Under the pieces are notes generated by a model. It did not search any database. It was not told the DNA's origin and was given only the letters and a program-made list of their open reading frames with translations. Shown piece by piece: positions 30,431 to 40,171 of a stretch of 64,000 bases of DNA (positions are counted from its first letter, which is position 1; each line of letters opens with the position of its first letter). This DNA is from Nioella sp965215655. Lineage in GTDB: Bacteria; Pseudomonadota; Alphaproteobacteria; Rhodobacterales; Rhodobacteraceae. Made by a program: the position numbers and the translations under genes. The stretch is from the NCBI RefSeq assembly GCF_965215655.1, contig NZ_OZ244111.1, positions 4,030,001 to 4,094,000 of the forward strand. The letters are read 5' to 3'.

Positions 30431-33400
30431 TCGGTGATCACCACATGGCCCGAGGCCGTCTGCGCCCGGAAGGTGGGGCGATACATATCCTCGACCGAGG
30501 CCGCCGGGTGGTGGAAGCTGCCGGGCGTGACCGCACGCACGATATAGGCAAGCCGCATCAGGTCACCGCGCCGGTGTGTGACGGCGGCAAGGAACCTTTC
30601 TTGCCGAAACTCCGTATGATCTGTGAAGTCGGTCACATCCAGATCGCTGAGCGTTCCGATATCACCGGCGCGCAGCAGGTTGGGATTGTCGATCTCGAAG
30701 CCCGCGGGCAACGGATCGTTCACCATCAGCCGCGCGGTGCGGTCGGTGAACCCAACCACGTTCAGCACGACCACCAGCCGTGTGCCGACAGTGATCTCGG
30801 AGGGATCGGCAGGCACGCCATCGAGCGTCATGTAGCTGCGCGTGATGCGGTAGCCATTGCCGCCCTCTTCCGTTGCGCCCTCTGCCTGACCGTAGCGGGT
30901 CAGCGTCAGGGTTTCAGGCCGGTCGCCGGTATTGGTGAGGGTCCGCGTGGTGGGGTCGCCCGCCTCCAGAACTTCGATGAGGGGGCCATCCACAGCGACA
31001 CCATTCAACGTCAGCGATGACAGTCCGTCCATGTCAATCAGCGCATCTGCGGCCAGAAGGCTCCACACCGCTTCCTGGGTGGAGACATTTGTACTGGGCG
31101 CGGGCAAAGCAGCAGCGAGCGCATCCAGCGGAATGGCCTGCGACCCGGCCCCGGCGGCCAGCGTCAGCAGCGCGGTGGCGTCACGGCGGCGTGTGCCAAA
31201 ATCGGCCCGCCAGCCGGTGGATTCAGACGCAAGGCTCTGTCTCAGCAGCAACTGATAGCCCTGCCGGAACATCGCATCGGCGCGTGGCTGATCCCCATAC
31301 ATCGCCAGCGCCGCGCCCAACTGGCCAAGCGCCAGCGGAGTGGCGAAGGCATCGGCCTTCACATCGGCGTAGTAGCGCAGGTCACCAATCGCTGCTGCGC
31401 CCTCTCGCGCCAGAACCATCAGCGAATAGGCGATGGATTCGCCGCCCTCCTCGAAATCGGCGGCGGTTGCCACATGGTTGCGCAGGGCATCGAGCGCCGA
31501 CTGAAAGGCAAGATCGGGCACCGCATAACCCTCCGCTCGAGCGCGCGACAGGAAGTCGGTGACATAGGCATCGAGCCACGGATCGCCGGAATAGGCCCCC
31601 CAGAGGCCGAACCCGCCATTGGCCGCCTGATTGACCAGCACCGCGTCAATGCCCTGCTGGATGCGGATCGTCAGATCATCCGCATGGGCAAGGTCCAGCG
31701 CCTCGGCCACATCGGCCATGTAGAGCAGCGGCATCGCCTGGCTTGTGACCTGTTCGGTGCAGCCATAGGGGTAACGGTCGAGCATCTGTAACAGCCCCGG
31801 CGCGTCAAACCGGGCAAGGGGACCGGCGGAGAGCGTTGCCCGGCCAGTGCCGGGGCGCAGGCCAGCCAGAACACTTGCGTCAAAGTCGAGGCTGTCGCCG
31901 GGGGCGAGGGTGAACCGAGAGGTCACTGCGGTGACCGGATCGTTCGATTGCACCACCAGCCGCAATGTCCGCGACAGCCGCTGCCCGTCGGGCGTGATCA
32001 GGGTGACGTCAACCTGCTGCTCGCCTAGCTGCTCCAGCGCGAAAAGCGGCACGCGCAGGCGTTCGGTCTCGCCTTCCTCCAACGTCACGGCGGACAGGAT
32101 AGAGCCGATGTTCAGCCCGTCGGAGGTCTCAATCTCAATTGGCATCAGCCCGGTAGGCCCTTCCGCGTGGGTCACCTCAAGCAGCAGCCGCGCATTGTCG
32201 CCCGGTGCCATGAAACGCGGCATACTGGCGGTGACAACCACCGGGTCGCGCACCAGCACATCGGCCTCGGCCTGACCGATGCCGGTCTCGTTCCACGCCA
32301 TGGCCATTACGCGCACGGTGCCGTTGAAGCTGGGAATGTCGAAACTGACACGCGCCAGCCCGTCCGCATCCACCGTGACGGGACCGGAATGGAAGGCCAC
32401 AAGCGCCTCGGTCGGGGGTGGGGCCTGCATACGGGCACCGGCACTGGCATCACCCCCTTGCCGGATCGCACCCGGGTCACCCCCGCCAGAGATCAGCCGC
32501 CCGTAGAGGTCTCGGATACCAACGCCAAGACGCCGCTGACCGAAGAAATGCCCCATCGGGTCTGGCGACTGGAAGCCGGTCAGATTCAGGATACCCAGAT
32601 CGACGGCGGCGATGCTGGCATAGACGGTCTCACCGGGTTCGGCATTGCCGACGCGCAGCGCGACCTCCAGCGGGCCGCGGGGGGCGGAGGTGATCGGGGC
32701 TTCCATCACCACGTCGAGCGCGCGCGGGCCGGGATTGACCGTGGCATGCACCAGGCCGAGCGAGCGGGCGGGCATCTGTGCGGGCAAGCCCTCCAACGGG
32801 CGCAGGAGCGTTGCGGTCACGTAAGCGCCATTGCCCCATTGCTCTGTCACCGCCAGCGGGAATGTGTCGGGGTCATCGCCGATGGTGACCAGTTCCTGAT
32901 GAATCAGCCGGTTCGACATCACCCGGATCAGGACCAGTCCGCCGGACCTTGGCACCACGCGCAACCGCGCCTCGTCGCCTACGTCGTAGCTTTCGGCATC
33001 GAGCGAGACTTCCAGCAGATCGGGCGTACCCACGTCATCGCCGCCGCCATACCACCCGGCGCGGAAGCTGACCGAGCTGGCCGTATAGCGGCCTTCGGTG
33101 CTTTCCACGCGCAGTTCATAGCGGCCCCAATCGGCGGGGGCGGAAATCTCCACCGGGTCGGCGCCAAGCACGGCCTCGCCATTGGCGATGCGCGTGCGGG
33201 TCGTCACCGGTTCCCAGTTCCAGCGCCCGTTCTGGGTGTACCACTGATAGCGGCGCTCGACCCGGTTCAGCACCCATCGCACCGGCTGCGCCTCGGCCCC
33301 CACGGCAATCAGGTGGAACTGCGCTTCGCTGCCTTCGGGCAGGGTTCCGTCAAAGAGCGGGCGAATGCCGATCAGTGTGCCCGAGGGGTCGATGGGCCGC

Positions 33401-35844
33401 GTGATCTGCCGTTCCACCGGGCGGCCAGAGCCTTCTGTGACGCGGGCGGTGACGTTCATCGTCCATGGATGCGGCAGGCCGTCGATCTCTGGCAAGGACA
33501 GCTCAATCCGGGTAGCGCCAGTGGCATCGGTTCTCTGGCCATCCGGCAGGCTGTAGCGAATCCGGTCAGGGCGATCATCGTAGCGACCGAAGCGATAGCC
33601 GGGGAAAGCCTCCAGCGTGGCCACCGGGCGCAGAACCCACTCTCCCTCAATCGGCAAATCGCCCGCGGGGGCCCCAAAGAGATAATCGGCCTGAAGGTCC
33701 AGCACGGCGGCCCGGTCGAGGGGTTGCGAGCCTTCGGGCAGGGACAGCTCCACGTCGATCCGCTCCGGCAGGAAATCCTCGACCAGCAGGGTCTGGCTGG
33801 CCAGTGCCTGCGCGTCGGGGTCGGCATGGACGGCCAGCCGCCATGTCCCGCGCGGCACATTCGCGCCAAGGGGCATCTGCCAGACAAAGCCGCCTGCGCC
33901 GGTTTCCTCCAGCACCATGCGGCTGTATTCGACGCCATCGGCGCGGGTCAGAATGGCCGTCAGCGGCAGGCCGGGCAGCGCGCGGGATTGCCCGTCGCGG
34001 GCCAGGGCGGTGGCGTGGATGGTTTCGCCCGCCCGATAAGCGCCGCGTTCGGCGGTCAGGAACAGGTCAATCGGCGGCGCAGCCGGGCGGCCCTCAACGC
34101 CCCGGTCAGACAGGTCGAACTCCGCCTCGCGCAGCGACAGGAAGGCGAAATCGCCCTCTTGTTCCACGGTGATCATGGCAGGCGATGCCCCGGCCCGGCC
34201 TGCGGTCAGATCGCCGGGGAAATGCACCCGGCCCTGGCGGTCGCTTTCCAGTTCGGCCAGCACCCGGTTCGATTCAGACACCAAGCGCACGATGGCCCCC
34301 TCGATACCGGACGTATCAGCCAGAGACCGCACGATCGCATGGACCCCATCGGTTCCGGAGACAGCAGAAAGCCCAAGGTCAGAGACGAAAAACCACTGCG
34401 TCGCCGGGGGCAGATCGCGCCCTTCTGGCCCGTCAATCCGCGCCTCCAGCGCATAAAGACCGGGGTCGAGCGTGGCCAGAACCTCGCCCATGGGCAGGCT
34501 TGTCGTTACGTCCTGATTCAGCAGGTTAGAGACCTCTCCGACACCTTCCCAGACGGTTTCGGCCAGTTCGGTGGAAAAACGGTTCACCTCCCACTGGTTC
34601 AAGGGCCGCCCGAAATAGTCGTCCTGCAAGCTGCGCACAATATTGCGGTCGGTCACGGAATAGAGCCGCAATGCCACCTCATCGGTATTCACGGTCACGA
34701 TGGGCAGCGCGCCGCCCGCTAGGCGCGGCAGAACATAGGCGCGTCCCGGGAACCGCAAGGCGGGCGAGCGGTCGCGCACATAAAGACGTAGGGTGGCCGG
34801 GCTGTGCAGGGTTTCGCCCGAGGCGGCGGGCAGGCCGGCGCGCAGGGTGAATTCATAGCGCTGCCCATGCTGGACGCCAGAGATGCAGAATTGCCGGTTT
34901 TCGGCTTCGACCGACAGGCCGCTGACTGTGGTTTGCAGGAAATCCGCATGGGTGACACCGCCCGCAATATCCTCCGAGAAGATGGCGCAGATGCGCGGCT
35001 CAGCAGCGTCGTTTTCAACGCGGGTCGTGGTCACGCGGAAGCCGTAGAGCCCGATGGCGCGCTCAAGCTCTGCTTCCAGGGCCGCTGACGGGGCCTCGGC
35101 GATCGCCAGCCGCAGCGCGAAGATCATGCTGCGGCCCCGGCTGTTTTCCTCCAATGCGCGGGCCAGCAGGGCGGCGGCGTCAGACAGTTGTTGCCCGGGT
35201 TCGGCCCGCAGGATGGCATTGGTGGCCGCTGTCAGGGCGGTGCGATTGAGGTTGCGCTGTTCGGTCCGGCTGGGCACTTCGATTTCCAGCGCCAGACGCG
35301 CATATTCCATCCAATGGGCAGGGTCGTCTGTCACGGTGATGGCAGAGCCATAGAGCCGCATGGCCTGCTGGAACTCCCCCTCTTCCAGCCGCGCTTCGGC
35401 GGCGGCGAGAATACGTTCTGCCGTCCATGTCCCGGCATAGTGGCGGCGGGGCAGGCCCTGGGCCTCGATACGCGCCCTGGACAGATCAGTCGCATTCAGG
35501 AAATCCAGTTGCTCCAGCCGGTCCTCCAGCCGCGCCAGAACCGCCGGATCGGTGTCGCGTACGGTGGCGGACATGGCCCCGTCATAGGATTCCATCGCCA
35601 GAACCGCCGTTTTTGGAAAACAGCTGCCATTGCGTTCGTTGAAGGTGAAGGCGGCACAATCCGAATCTGCCAGACAAGCCCGGATGCATCCGATCAGCGT
35701 GGTGTCATAGATTGGTGTCAGGTCTGCACCGGGAAAATCCGTGTCCTGGGTGATTGCATAGAACCGCTCGGCCACGGGCCCGTCTTGGGCGGTGGCCACA
35801 AGGGGCAGCAAGGACATCAAACCAGCCACGATCAACGCGCGCAT
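30427..35844 (-). CDS. Bacterial alpha-2-macroglobulin with PAN/apple-like N-terminal domain
   Basis: An 1805-aa periplasmic protease trap of the YfhM type. Signal peptide MRALIVAGLMSLLPLVATA, then a Cys-containing PAN/apple-like segment (about 20-90, IGCIRACLADSDCAAFTF), a helical repeat region, multiple MG beta-sandwich domains, and the thioester domain with YGCTEQV at about residue 1362, so the reactive Cys-Glu-Gln bond is kept. ATG at 35844 chosen because GGAGG lies 5 nt upstream and the signal peptide follows; the open frame extends another 900 bases upstream but only antisense to the histidine kinase gene. Overlaps pbpC, so trap and cell-wall polymerase are co-expressed. Confidence 0.95.
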   Translation of the reverse strand: MRALIVAGLMSLLPLVATAQDGPVAERFYAITQDTDFPGADLTPIYDTTLIGCIRACLADSDCAAFTFNERNGSCFPKTAVLAMESYDGAMSATVRDTDPAVLARLEDRLEQLDFLNATDLSRARIEAQGLPRRHYAGTWTAERILAAAEARLEEGEFQQAMRLYGSAITVTDDPAHWMEYARLALEIEVPSRTEQRNLNRTALTAATNAILRAEPGQQLSDAAALLARALEENSRGRSMIFALRLAIAEAPSAALEAELERAIGLYGFRVTTTRVENDAAEPRICAIFSEDIAGGVTHADFLQTTVSGLSVEAENRQFCISGVQHGQRYEFTLRAGLPAASGETLHSPATLRLYVRDRSPALRFPGRAYVLPRLAGGALPIVTVNTDEVALRLYSVTDRNIVRSLQDDYFGRPLNQWEVNRFSTELAETVWEGVGEVSNLLNQDVTTSLPMGEVLATLDPGLYALEARIDGPEGRDLPPATQWFFVSDLGLSAVSGTDGVHAIVRSLADTSGIEGAIVRLVSESNRVLAELESDRQGRVHFPGDLTAGRAGASPAMITVEQEGDFAFLSLREAEFDLSDRGVEGRPAAPPIDLFLTAERGAYRAGETIHATALARDGQSRALPGLPLTAILTRADGVEYSRMVLEETGAGGFVWQMPLGANVPRGTWRLAVHADPDAQALASQTLLVEDFLPERIDVELSLPEGSQPLDRAAVLDLQADYLFGAPAGDLPIEGEWVLRPVATLEAFPGYRFGRYDDRPDRIRYSLPDGQRTDATGATRIELSLPEIDGLPHPWTMNVTARVTEGSGRPVERQITRPIDPSGTLIGIRPLFDGTLPEGSEAQFHLIAVGAEAQPVRWVLNRVERRYQWYTQNGRWNWEPVTTRTRIANGEAVLGADPVEISAPADWGRYELRVESTEGRYTASSVSFRAGWYGGGDDVGTPDLLEVSLDAESYDVGDEARLRVVPRSGGLVLIRVMSNRLIHQELVTIGDDPDTFPLAVTEQWGNGAYVTATLLRPLEGLPAQMPARSLGLVHATVNPGPRALDVVMEAPITSAPRGPLEVALRVGNAEPGETVYASIAAVDLGILNLTGFQSPDPMGHFFGQRRLGVGIRDLYGRLISGGGDPGAIRQGGDASAGARMQAPPPTEALVAFHSGPVTVDADGLARVSFDIPSFNGTVRVMAMAWNETGIGQAEADVLVRDPVVVTASMPRFMAPGDNARLLLEVTHAEGPTGLMPIEIETSDGLNIGSILSAVTLEEGETERLRVPLFALEQLGEQQVDVTLITPDGQRLSRTLRLVVQSNDPVTAVTSRFTLAPGDSLDFDASVLAGLRPGTGRATLSAGPLARFDAPGLLQMLDRYPYGCTEQVTSQAMPLLYMADVAEALDLAHADDLTIRIQQGIDAVLVNQAANGGFGLWGAYSGDPWLDAYVTDFLSRARAEGYAVPDLAFQSALDALRNHVATAADFEEGGESIAYSLMVLAREGAAAIGDLRYYADVKADAFATPLALGQLGAALAMYGDQPRADAMFRQGYQLLLRQSLASESTGWRADFGTRRRDATALLTLAAGAGSQAIPLDALAAALPAPSTNVSTQEAVWSLLAADALIDMDGLSSLTLNGVAVDGPLIEVLEAGDPTTRTLTNTGDRPETLTLTRYGQAEGATEEGGNGYRITRSYMTLDGVPADPSEITVGTRLVVVLNVVGFTDRTARLMVNDPLPAGFEIDNPNLLRAGDIGTLSDLDVTDFTDHTEFRQERFLAAVTHRRGDLMRLAYIVRAVTPGSFHHPAASVEDMYRPTFRAQTASGHVVITE

Positions 35845-35991
35845 GGGAACCTCCGGTATCAAAAATCGTATCAATAAAAAGCTTTCTCTTATGCTGCCAT
35901 GACCAGCCCCTTGGAGTCCATGCCGCGACACCGGTCTTAAGCCGATGGAAAGGAAACCGGCGTCATTCTGCCGGTCGGAGAATGGATTCGG

Positions 35992-38133
35992 GTGAGACAG
36001 GGCATGGATGGCACCGGCTTCGACGATCGTTTGGCGCGCGAACGCCGGGCGCGGCTGGCGGCTGAACGCCTGCTGGTTCAGAAGCAGGAGGAACTGTTCG
36101 CCGCCAATCGCAAGCTGGCGCAACAGGCGGACCGTCTGTCGGACCAGGTGATAGAGCAGCGGGAGGAAAACGCCGAACTGGTCGGCGAAACAACCCGTGC
36201 GCGGGCCGATCTGGAAGTGGCGACAGAAAAGGCCGAACGCGCCGAACGGCGGCTGTGGGACTCGCTCGATATCATCGAGGACGGGTTTGCCATCTATGAC
36301 CGCTCGGGCAGGCTGGTTGCGGCCAACAGTGCTTTTCTCAACATCTTCGAGGGCATGGTCGAGGTTGGGCCGGGGGCCAGTTACGATTCCATCCTGCGGA
36401 TTGCCGTGGACGAAGGGCTGGTCGATCTGGAAGGCGTGCATCCCGACGATTGGGTCGATGACATGACGGCCCGATGGGAACAGGACCCGATTCCGCAGCG
36501 CACGGTCAAACTGTGGAACGGCGGCTTCGTCAAGCTGGTGGACAAGCGCGCGCCCGATGGCGACATGGTCAGCCTGATGCTGAACATCACCGAAACGATC
36601 CGGCGGGAACGGGATCTGCGCGATGCCCGCGATCAGGCCGAGGCTGCGAACCGGGCCAAGTCGGCCTTCCTTGCCAATATGAGCCACGAGATCAGGACGC
36701 CGATGAACGGCGTTGTGGCTATGGCCGACCTGCTGCGCGAAACCGATCTCGATGAGGATCAGCGCCAATGCGCCGACACGATCCGCAATTCCGGCGAGGC
36801 ATTGCTGGAGATCATCAATGACGTGCTCGATTTTTCCAAGATCGAGGCCGACAAGCTGGTGCTACATGCCGAGGTCTTCGATCTGGAGGATCTGATCCGC
36901 GAGATCTTCCGCCTGCTGCGCCCGTCCATTCAGGGCCGAGATCTGCAATTGCTGCTGGATTACGATATCTTCCTGCCTCAATCGCTTGTGGGCGACCGGG
37001 GCCGGGTGCGGCAAGTGCTGACCAACCTGATCGGGAATGCCGTCAAGTTCACCGACCGGGGCCATGTGCTTGTGCGCGTCATGGGCGAACCGGTGGAAAA
37101 CGGTCACGTCATGCTGGTGATCGCGGTGGAAGACACCGGCATCGGCATCGCGGCCGACAAACAGGCGCATGTCTTTGGCGAGTTCAACCAGGTCGAGGAT
37201 CAGGCGAACCGCAAATATGAAGGCACCGGGCTGGGGCTGGCGATCACCCACAAGCTGGTGCTGATGATGGGCGGCGATATCTGGATCGACTCGGAGCTTG
37301 GGCAGGGTGCAACCTTCGCGTTCCGACTGACCCTGCCAGTGGCGGAAGGCGAAGTTCCCTGCCCGGTGCAGCCATTGCCCGCGGAGCTTAACAAGGTTGT
37401 GCTGGTCGGCCCGGATACTGGTGCGCGACGGCTGGTGGAACGCCAGTTCCTGAAGCTCAAGGCGGATGTGCGGGCGGTGGACGAGGTGGCAGCGATCGGG
37501 GGCAGGCCCGACCTCGTGGTTCTGACGGAAGAGGCCGGGGAAGAGCTGCCGGAAACCCCTGCCTTCCCCGTCCTGCGATGCCTTTCGGATCGTCGGGCCA
37601 ACCCCGAGGCCCCGATCCCCGAAATCACGCTGGAAGCCCCCTTGCGCGATTTCCGGCAAGCGTTGATGGAAAAGGTGGCGCTGATATCACAGACATCACC
37701 TGCGCAGGATGCCCCGCCTGCGGACGCTCCGCGAAAGCTGCGCCTGTTGGCAGCGGAGGATAACAAGACCAACCAGATGATCTTTCGCAAGATGATCAAG
37801 GCGCTCGATCTTGAGCTGGAGCTTGCGAATAATGGTCAGGAGGCATGGGATGCCTATCAGGCGGAACGGCCCGACCTGCTGTTCACCGATATCTCTATGC
37901 CTGAAATGGACGGGCTGGAACTGACCCGCCGGATCCGTGCGGATGAGGAGGCGAAGGGTCTGCCGCGATTGCCGATTGTTGCGATGACTGCCCATGCGAT
38001 GGAGGATCACGAGGCGGAGATCGTGTCGGCGGGGGTGGATCACTACCTGACAAAACCACTGAAGAAGGCCGAGATCATCGGAAGGTTGGCGGCATTGAAG
38101 CCGGAGGACGTATTGCCCCTAATGCAGGAATAG
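35992..38133 (+). CDS. Hybrid sensor histidine kinase/response regulator
   Basis: A 713-aa cytoplasmic hybrid kinase: N-terminal coiled coil (about 12-90), PAS domain (about 92-205), HisKA with phospho-acceptor His232 in MSHEIRTPMNG, HATPase with LTNLIGNAVKF (343), DTGIGI (381) and GTGLGLAI, a degenerate receiver-like spacer (about 460-560), and a C-terminal receiver domain with Asp633 in LLFTDISMPEMDG and Lys in YLTKPLKK. No transmembrane helix, so it senses an internal cue. The start is uncertain: GTG at 35992 with GGAG 11 nt away, or ATG at 36004. It is divergent from the alpha-2-macroglobulin/pbpC operon, which it might control (inference), and is followed by intergenic repeat copy B. Confidence 0.92.
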   Translation: MRQGMDGTGFDDRLARERRARLAAERLLVQKQEELFAANRKLAQQADRLSDQVIEQREENAELVGETTRARADLEVATEKAERAERRLWDSLDIIEDGFAIYDRSGRLVAANSAFLNIFEGMVEVGPGASYDSILRIAVDEGLVDLEGVHPDDWVDDMTARWEQDPIPQRTVKLWNGGFVKLVDKRAPDGDMVSLMLNITETIRRERDLRDARDQAEAANRAKSAFLANMSHEIRTPMNGVVAMADLLRETDLDEDQRQCADTIRNSGEALLEIINDVLDFSKIEADKLVLHAEVFDLEDLIREIFRLLRPSIQGRDLQLLLDYDIFLPQSLVGDRGRVRQVLTNLIGNAVKFTDRGHVLVRVMGEPVENGHVMLVIAVEDTGIGIAADKQAHVFGEFNQVEDQANRKYEGTGLGLAITHKLVLMMGGDIWIDSELGQGATFAFRLTLPVAEGEVPCPVQPLPAELNKVVLVGPDTGARRLVERQFLKLKADVRAVDEVAAIGGRPDLVVLTEEAGEELPETPAFPVLRCLSDRRANPEAPIPEITLEAPLRDFRQALMEKVALISQTSPAQDAPPADAPRKLRLLAAEDNKTNQMIFRKMIKALDLELELANNGQEAWDAYQAERPDLLFTDISMPEMDGLELTRRIRADEEAKGLPRLPIVAMTAHAMEDHEAEIVSAGVDHYLTKPLKKAEIIGRLAALKPEDVLPLMQE

Positions 38134-38141
38134 GCACCAAC

Positions 38142-38323
38142 CGGTTTCGCCGCCTGTCGGCGTCGACCCGGGAGCGGCCCTCCTCAACCCCCGGCTTGCG
38201 CCGGAGGCCTCGTCATGCCGCGTTGCCACGGAAGCGTGGAAAGCGCGGTTAGCCGGCCGTGATGAAGGGCCAGGCAGAGAGGGCAGGACGCCTCCGGCGG
38301 AGGTATTTTTGCCAAGATGAAAG
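38142..38323 (+). repeat. Dispersed intergenic repeat, copy B
   Basis: Begins ccggtttcgccgcc 8 nt after the kinase stop codon, then cgtcgacccgggagcggcc, a centre diverged from copies A and C but keeping ccgcgttgccacgga, and ends with cctccggcggagg (38291-38303), tattttt and gccaagatgaaa. It points away from the upstream gene, as in the other copies, and the distal hairpin would terminate its transcript. Confidence 0.8.
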
Positions 38324-38369
38324 AGCCCAGGGGGGGGTGGTCTGTCCGACTGTAGCCCGTGGCTCTCGA

Positions 38370-39380
38370 CTATGCTGTCCAGTCGGAAAGCGACCCTGAC
38401 AAGCGATATTCCCCGGTCACGATATCGCGGCGGTTACGGATCGGGCCATTTGTAAAGGTGAGGGCGGCTGGATGGCGTGCGTCCAGCACACCCAGGCCGC
38501 ACAGTATGCGGGTGATGACCGCCTCCGATCCTCGCGTTGCCCCGTCCTCGATCTTCAGGGCGACGCCCATGCGCCGTTCCGGCACGATGGCGATGAACAC
38601 TGCCTCGGCCCCGGTCTTGACCGAAGCGCGGCCCGACATTGCACGCATCAGCACCGTGCAGGATCTTCCTTCGCCCGCCACCAGAACCGGATGGGCCGCC
38701 ATGGCGCGGGTCAGGCGGTGCATGGCGCGGTCGCGCGCATTGCCCGCACCGGTTGCGGCGGCGAAATGGCCCATGGCGCGGGCCAGCCCGGTGACGGTGC
38801 AGGCAAAGTTGGGCGCGGAACAGCCGTCAATGCCATGGCCGGGGCTGGTTTCCCCGGTCACCTCCTCGAACGCGGATTTTACCGCCACCTGGACCGGGTG
38901 GTCGGGGTCCACATAGTCCGGCCCGGCCCCCAGATGCTTTGCCAGGGTCAGAAATCCGGAATGCTTGCCGGAACAATTGTTGTGGATCTGGCAGGGCGAA
39001 CTGTCGGTCTTGATCAGCGCGCTCCGCGCGTCAGGGTCACCCGGCATCTGCGGCCCGCAGCGCAGGGCCTCTTCGGGGTCGATCCCCAGCCCGCCCAGCC
39101 ACGCACGCACCATATCCGTGTGGATCGCCGCCCCGTTATGGGACGCGCAGGCGAGGGCCAGTTGCGCCTCTGACAAGCCGAACGCATCGGCGGCGCCGCT
39201 TTCGATCAGAGGCAGGGCCTGGATCATCTTGCAGGACGAGCGGGGCAGGATCACCTGTTCCGGATCTCCCCAGGCGGCGACGATCCCGCCATCGGCATCC
39301 CACACAACCGCATGACCGCGATGGACGCTTTCACAGAAAGGCCCGCGCCAGACCTCGACCAGTGCTTCCGCCTCTGCCAT
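38370..39380 (-). CDS. L-asparaginase II, Rhizobium-type
   Basis: A 336-aa asparaginase of the family represented by Rhizobium etli AnsA (PF06089), unrelated to the E. coli enzymes, hydrolysing asparagine to aspartate and ammonia. Family segments: RGHAVVWDADGGIVAAWGD, LPRSSCKMIQALP (S-x-x-K-like catalytic pair with Cys), ASHNGAAIHTDMV, IHNNCSGKHSGFL, and GIDGCSAPNFACTV. The ATG at 39380 has GGAGG 8 nt upstream; the upstream ATG at 39395 overlaps that ribosome site. Convergent with the hybrid kinase gene, with repeat copy B between. Confidence 0.9.
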   Translation of the reverse strand: MAEAEALVEVWRGPFCESVHRGHAVVWDADGGIVAAWGDPEQVILPRSSCKMIQALPLIESGAADAFGLSEAQLALACASHNGAAIHTDMVRAWLGGLGIDPEEALRCGPQMPGDPDARSALIKTDSSPCQIHNNCSGKHSGFLTLAKHLGAGPDYVDPDHPVQVAVKSAFEEVTGETSPGHGIDGCSAPNFACTVTGLARAMGHFAAATGAGNARDRAMHRLTRAMAAHPVLVAGEGRSCTVLMRAMSGRASVKTGAEAVFIAIVPERRMGVALKIEDGATRGSEAVITRILCGLGVLDARHPAALTFTNGPIRNRRDIVTGEYRLSGSLSDWTA

Positions 39381-39557
39381 GTTGCAGTCCTCCATCCGAA
39401 CGGGTTATGGCAATTTTCCGCTACCGGGGCTTTTCCCCAAAAGGATTTTCAGGTTAATCTCCGCTCGCAGTTAGAAGTGGGCGGGGTGCGAGTGCAAGAC
39501 CTGACGAACAGGCCGGACCCCAAACCGGAGGCAGAGACGGCTGGAGGCTGGATCAAT

Positions 39558-40085
39558 ATGAAGAACTGGGTTGCTGGATTGGTGATCGCATTGGCGTTTT
39601 CGGCGCCGACGTTTGCCCAGGACACCGAAGAATCCGAAAACCGCGTGAACGCGGAAACGGATTGGAGCGTGTTCGTCGAGGATGACCCCACGCAATGCTG
39701 GGTCGTGTCCGCCCCGCGCGAAACGGTTAACACCCGCGATGGTCGCGTGGTCGCCGTGCGCCGGTCCGAGATTCTGTTGTTCGTCAGCTATTGGCCGTCT
39801 GAAAGCCGGATGGGTGAGGTGTCGTTCACCGGCGGTTATCCCTTCGCCGATGATTCCACCGTCACGATGGAGATCGGCAACTCGACCTTCGAACTGTTCA
39901 CCGATGGCGAGATGGCTTGGGCCGCGTCCGAACAGGAAGATCAGCGGATCATCACCGCGATGAAGCGCGGGGCCGAGGCCGTTCTGACCGCCCGGTCTTC
40001 GCGCGGGACTCAGACGGTCGATACCTTCTCGCTGCTTGGCTTCACCGCCGCGGTAGAAGACGCCGAAACCCGCTGCGGCGGCTGA
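39558..40085 (+). CDS. Invasion-associated locus B (IalB) family exported protein
   Basis: A 175-aa periplasmic protein. Signal peptide MKNWVAGLVIALAFSAPTFA. The mature part follows the IalB pattern: TDWSVFVEDDPTQCWVVSAP (first Cys), a central beta region with VSFTGGYPFADDSTV and FELFTDGEMAWAAS, and a C-terminal VDTFSLLGFTAAVEDAETRC with the second Cys, a likely disulfide partner. Named after a Bartonella invasion protein, but widespread in free-living Alphaproteobacteria with unknown role. GGAGG lies 10 nt before the ATG. rlmN follows after 86 bp on the same strand. Confidence 0.85.
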   Translation: MKNWVAGLVIALAFSAPTFAQDTEESENRVNAETDWSVFVEDDPTQCWVVSAPRETVNTRDGRVVAVRRSEILLFVSYWPSESRMGEVSFTGGYPFADDSTVTMEIGNSTFELFTDGEMAWAASEQEDQRIITAMKRGAEAVLTARSSRGTQTVDTFSLLGFTAAVEDAETRCGG

Positions 40086-40171
40086 TTTCCGATCAATTCC
40101 TGCCAACACAAGGTTTGCCTTGAGGGGAGGATGCCTATATGTGTCCGCATCCCATCCAGGAGCTTTGACCC

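Noticed and set aside
32167..34722. Plus-strand open frame of about 850 codons inside the alpha-2-macroglobulin gene
   Set aside because: Fully antisense to a protein with an intact thioester motif and domain order; no recognisable motif of its own.
35845..36768. N-terminal extension of the alpha-2-macroglobulin frame of about 300 residues
   Set aside because: The signal peptide and GGAGG site place the start at 35844; the extension is antisense to the histidine kinase gene.
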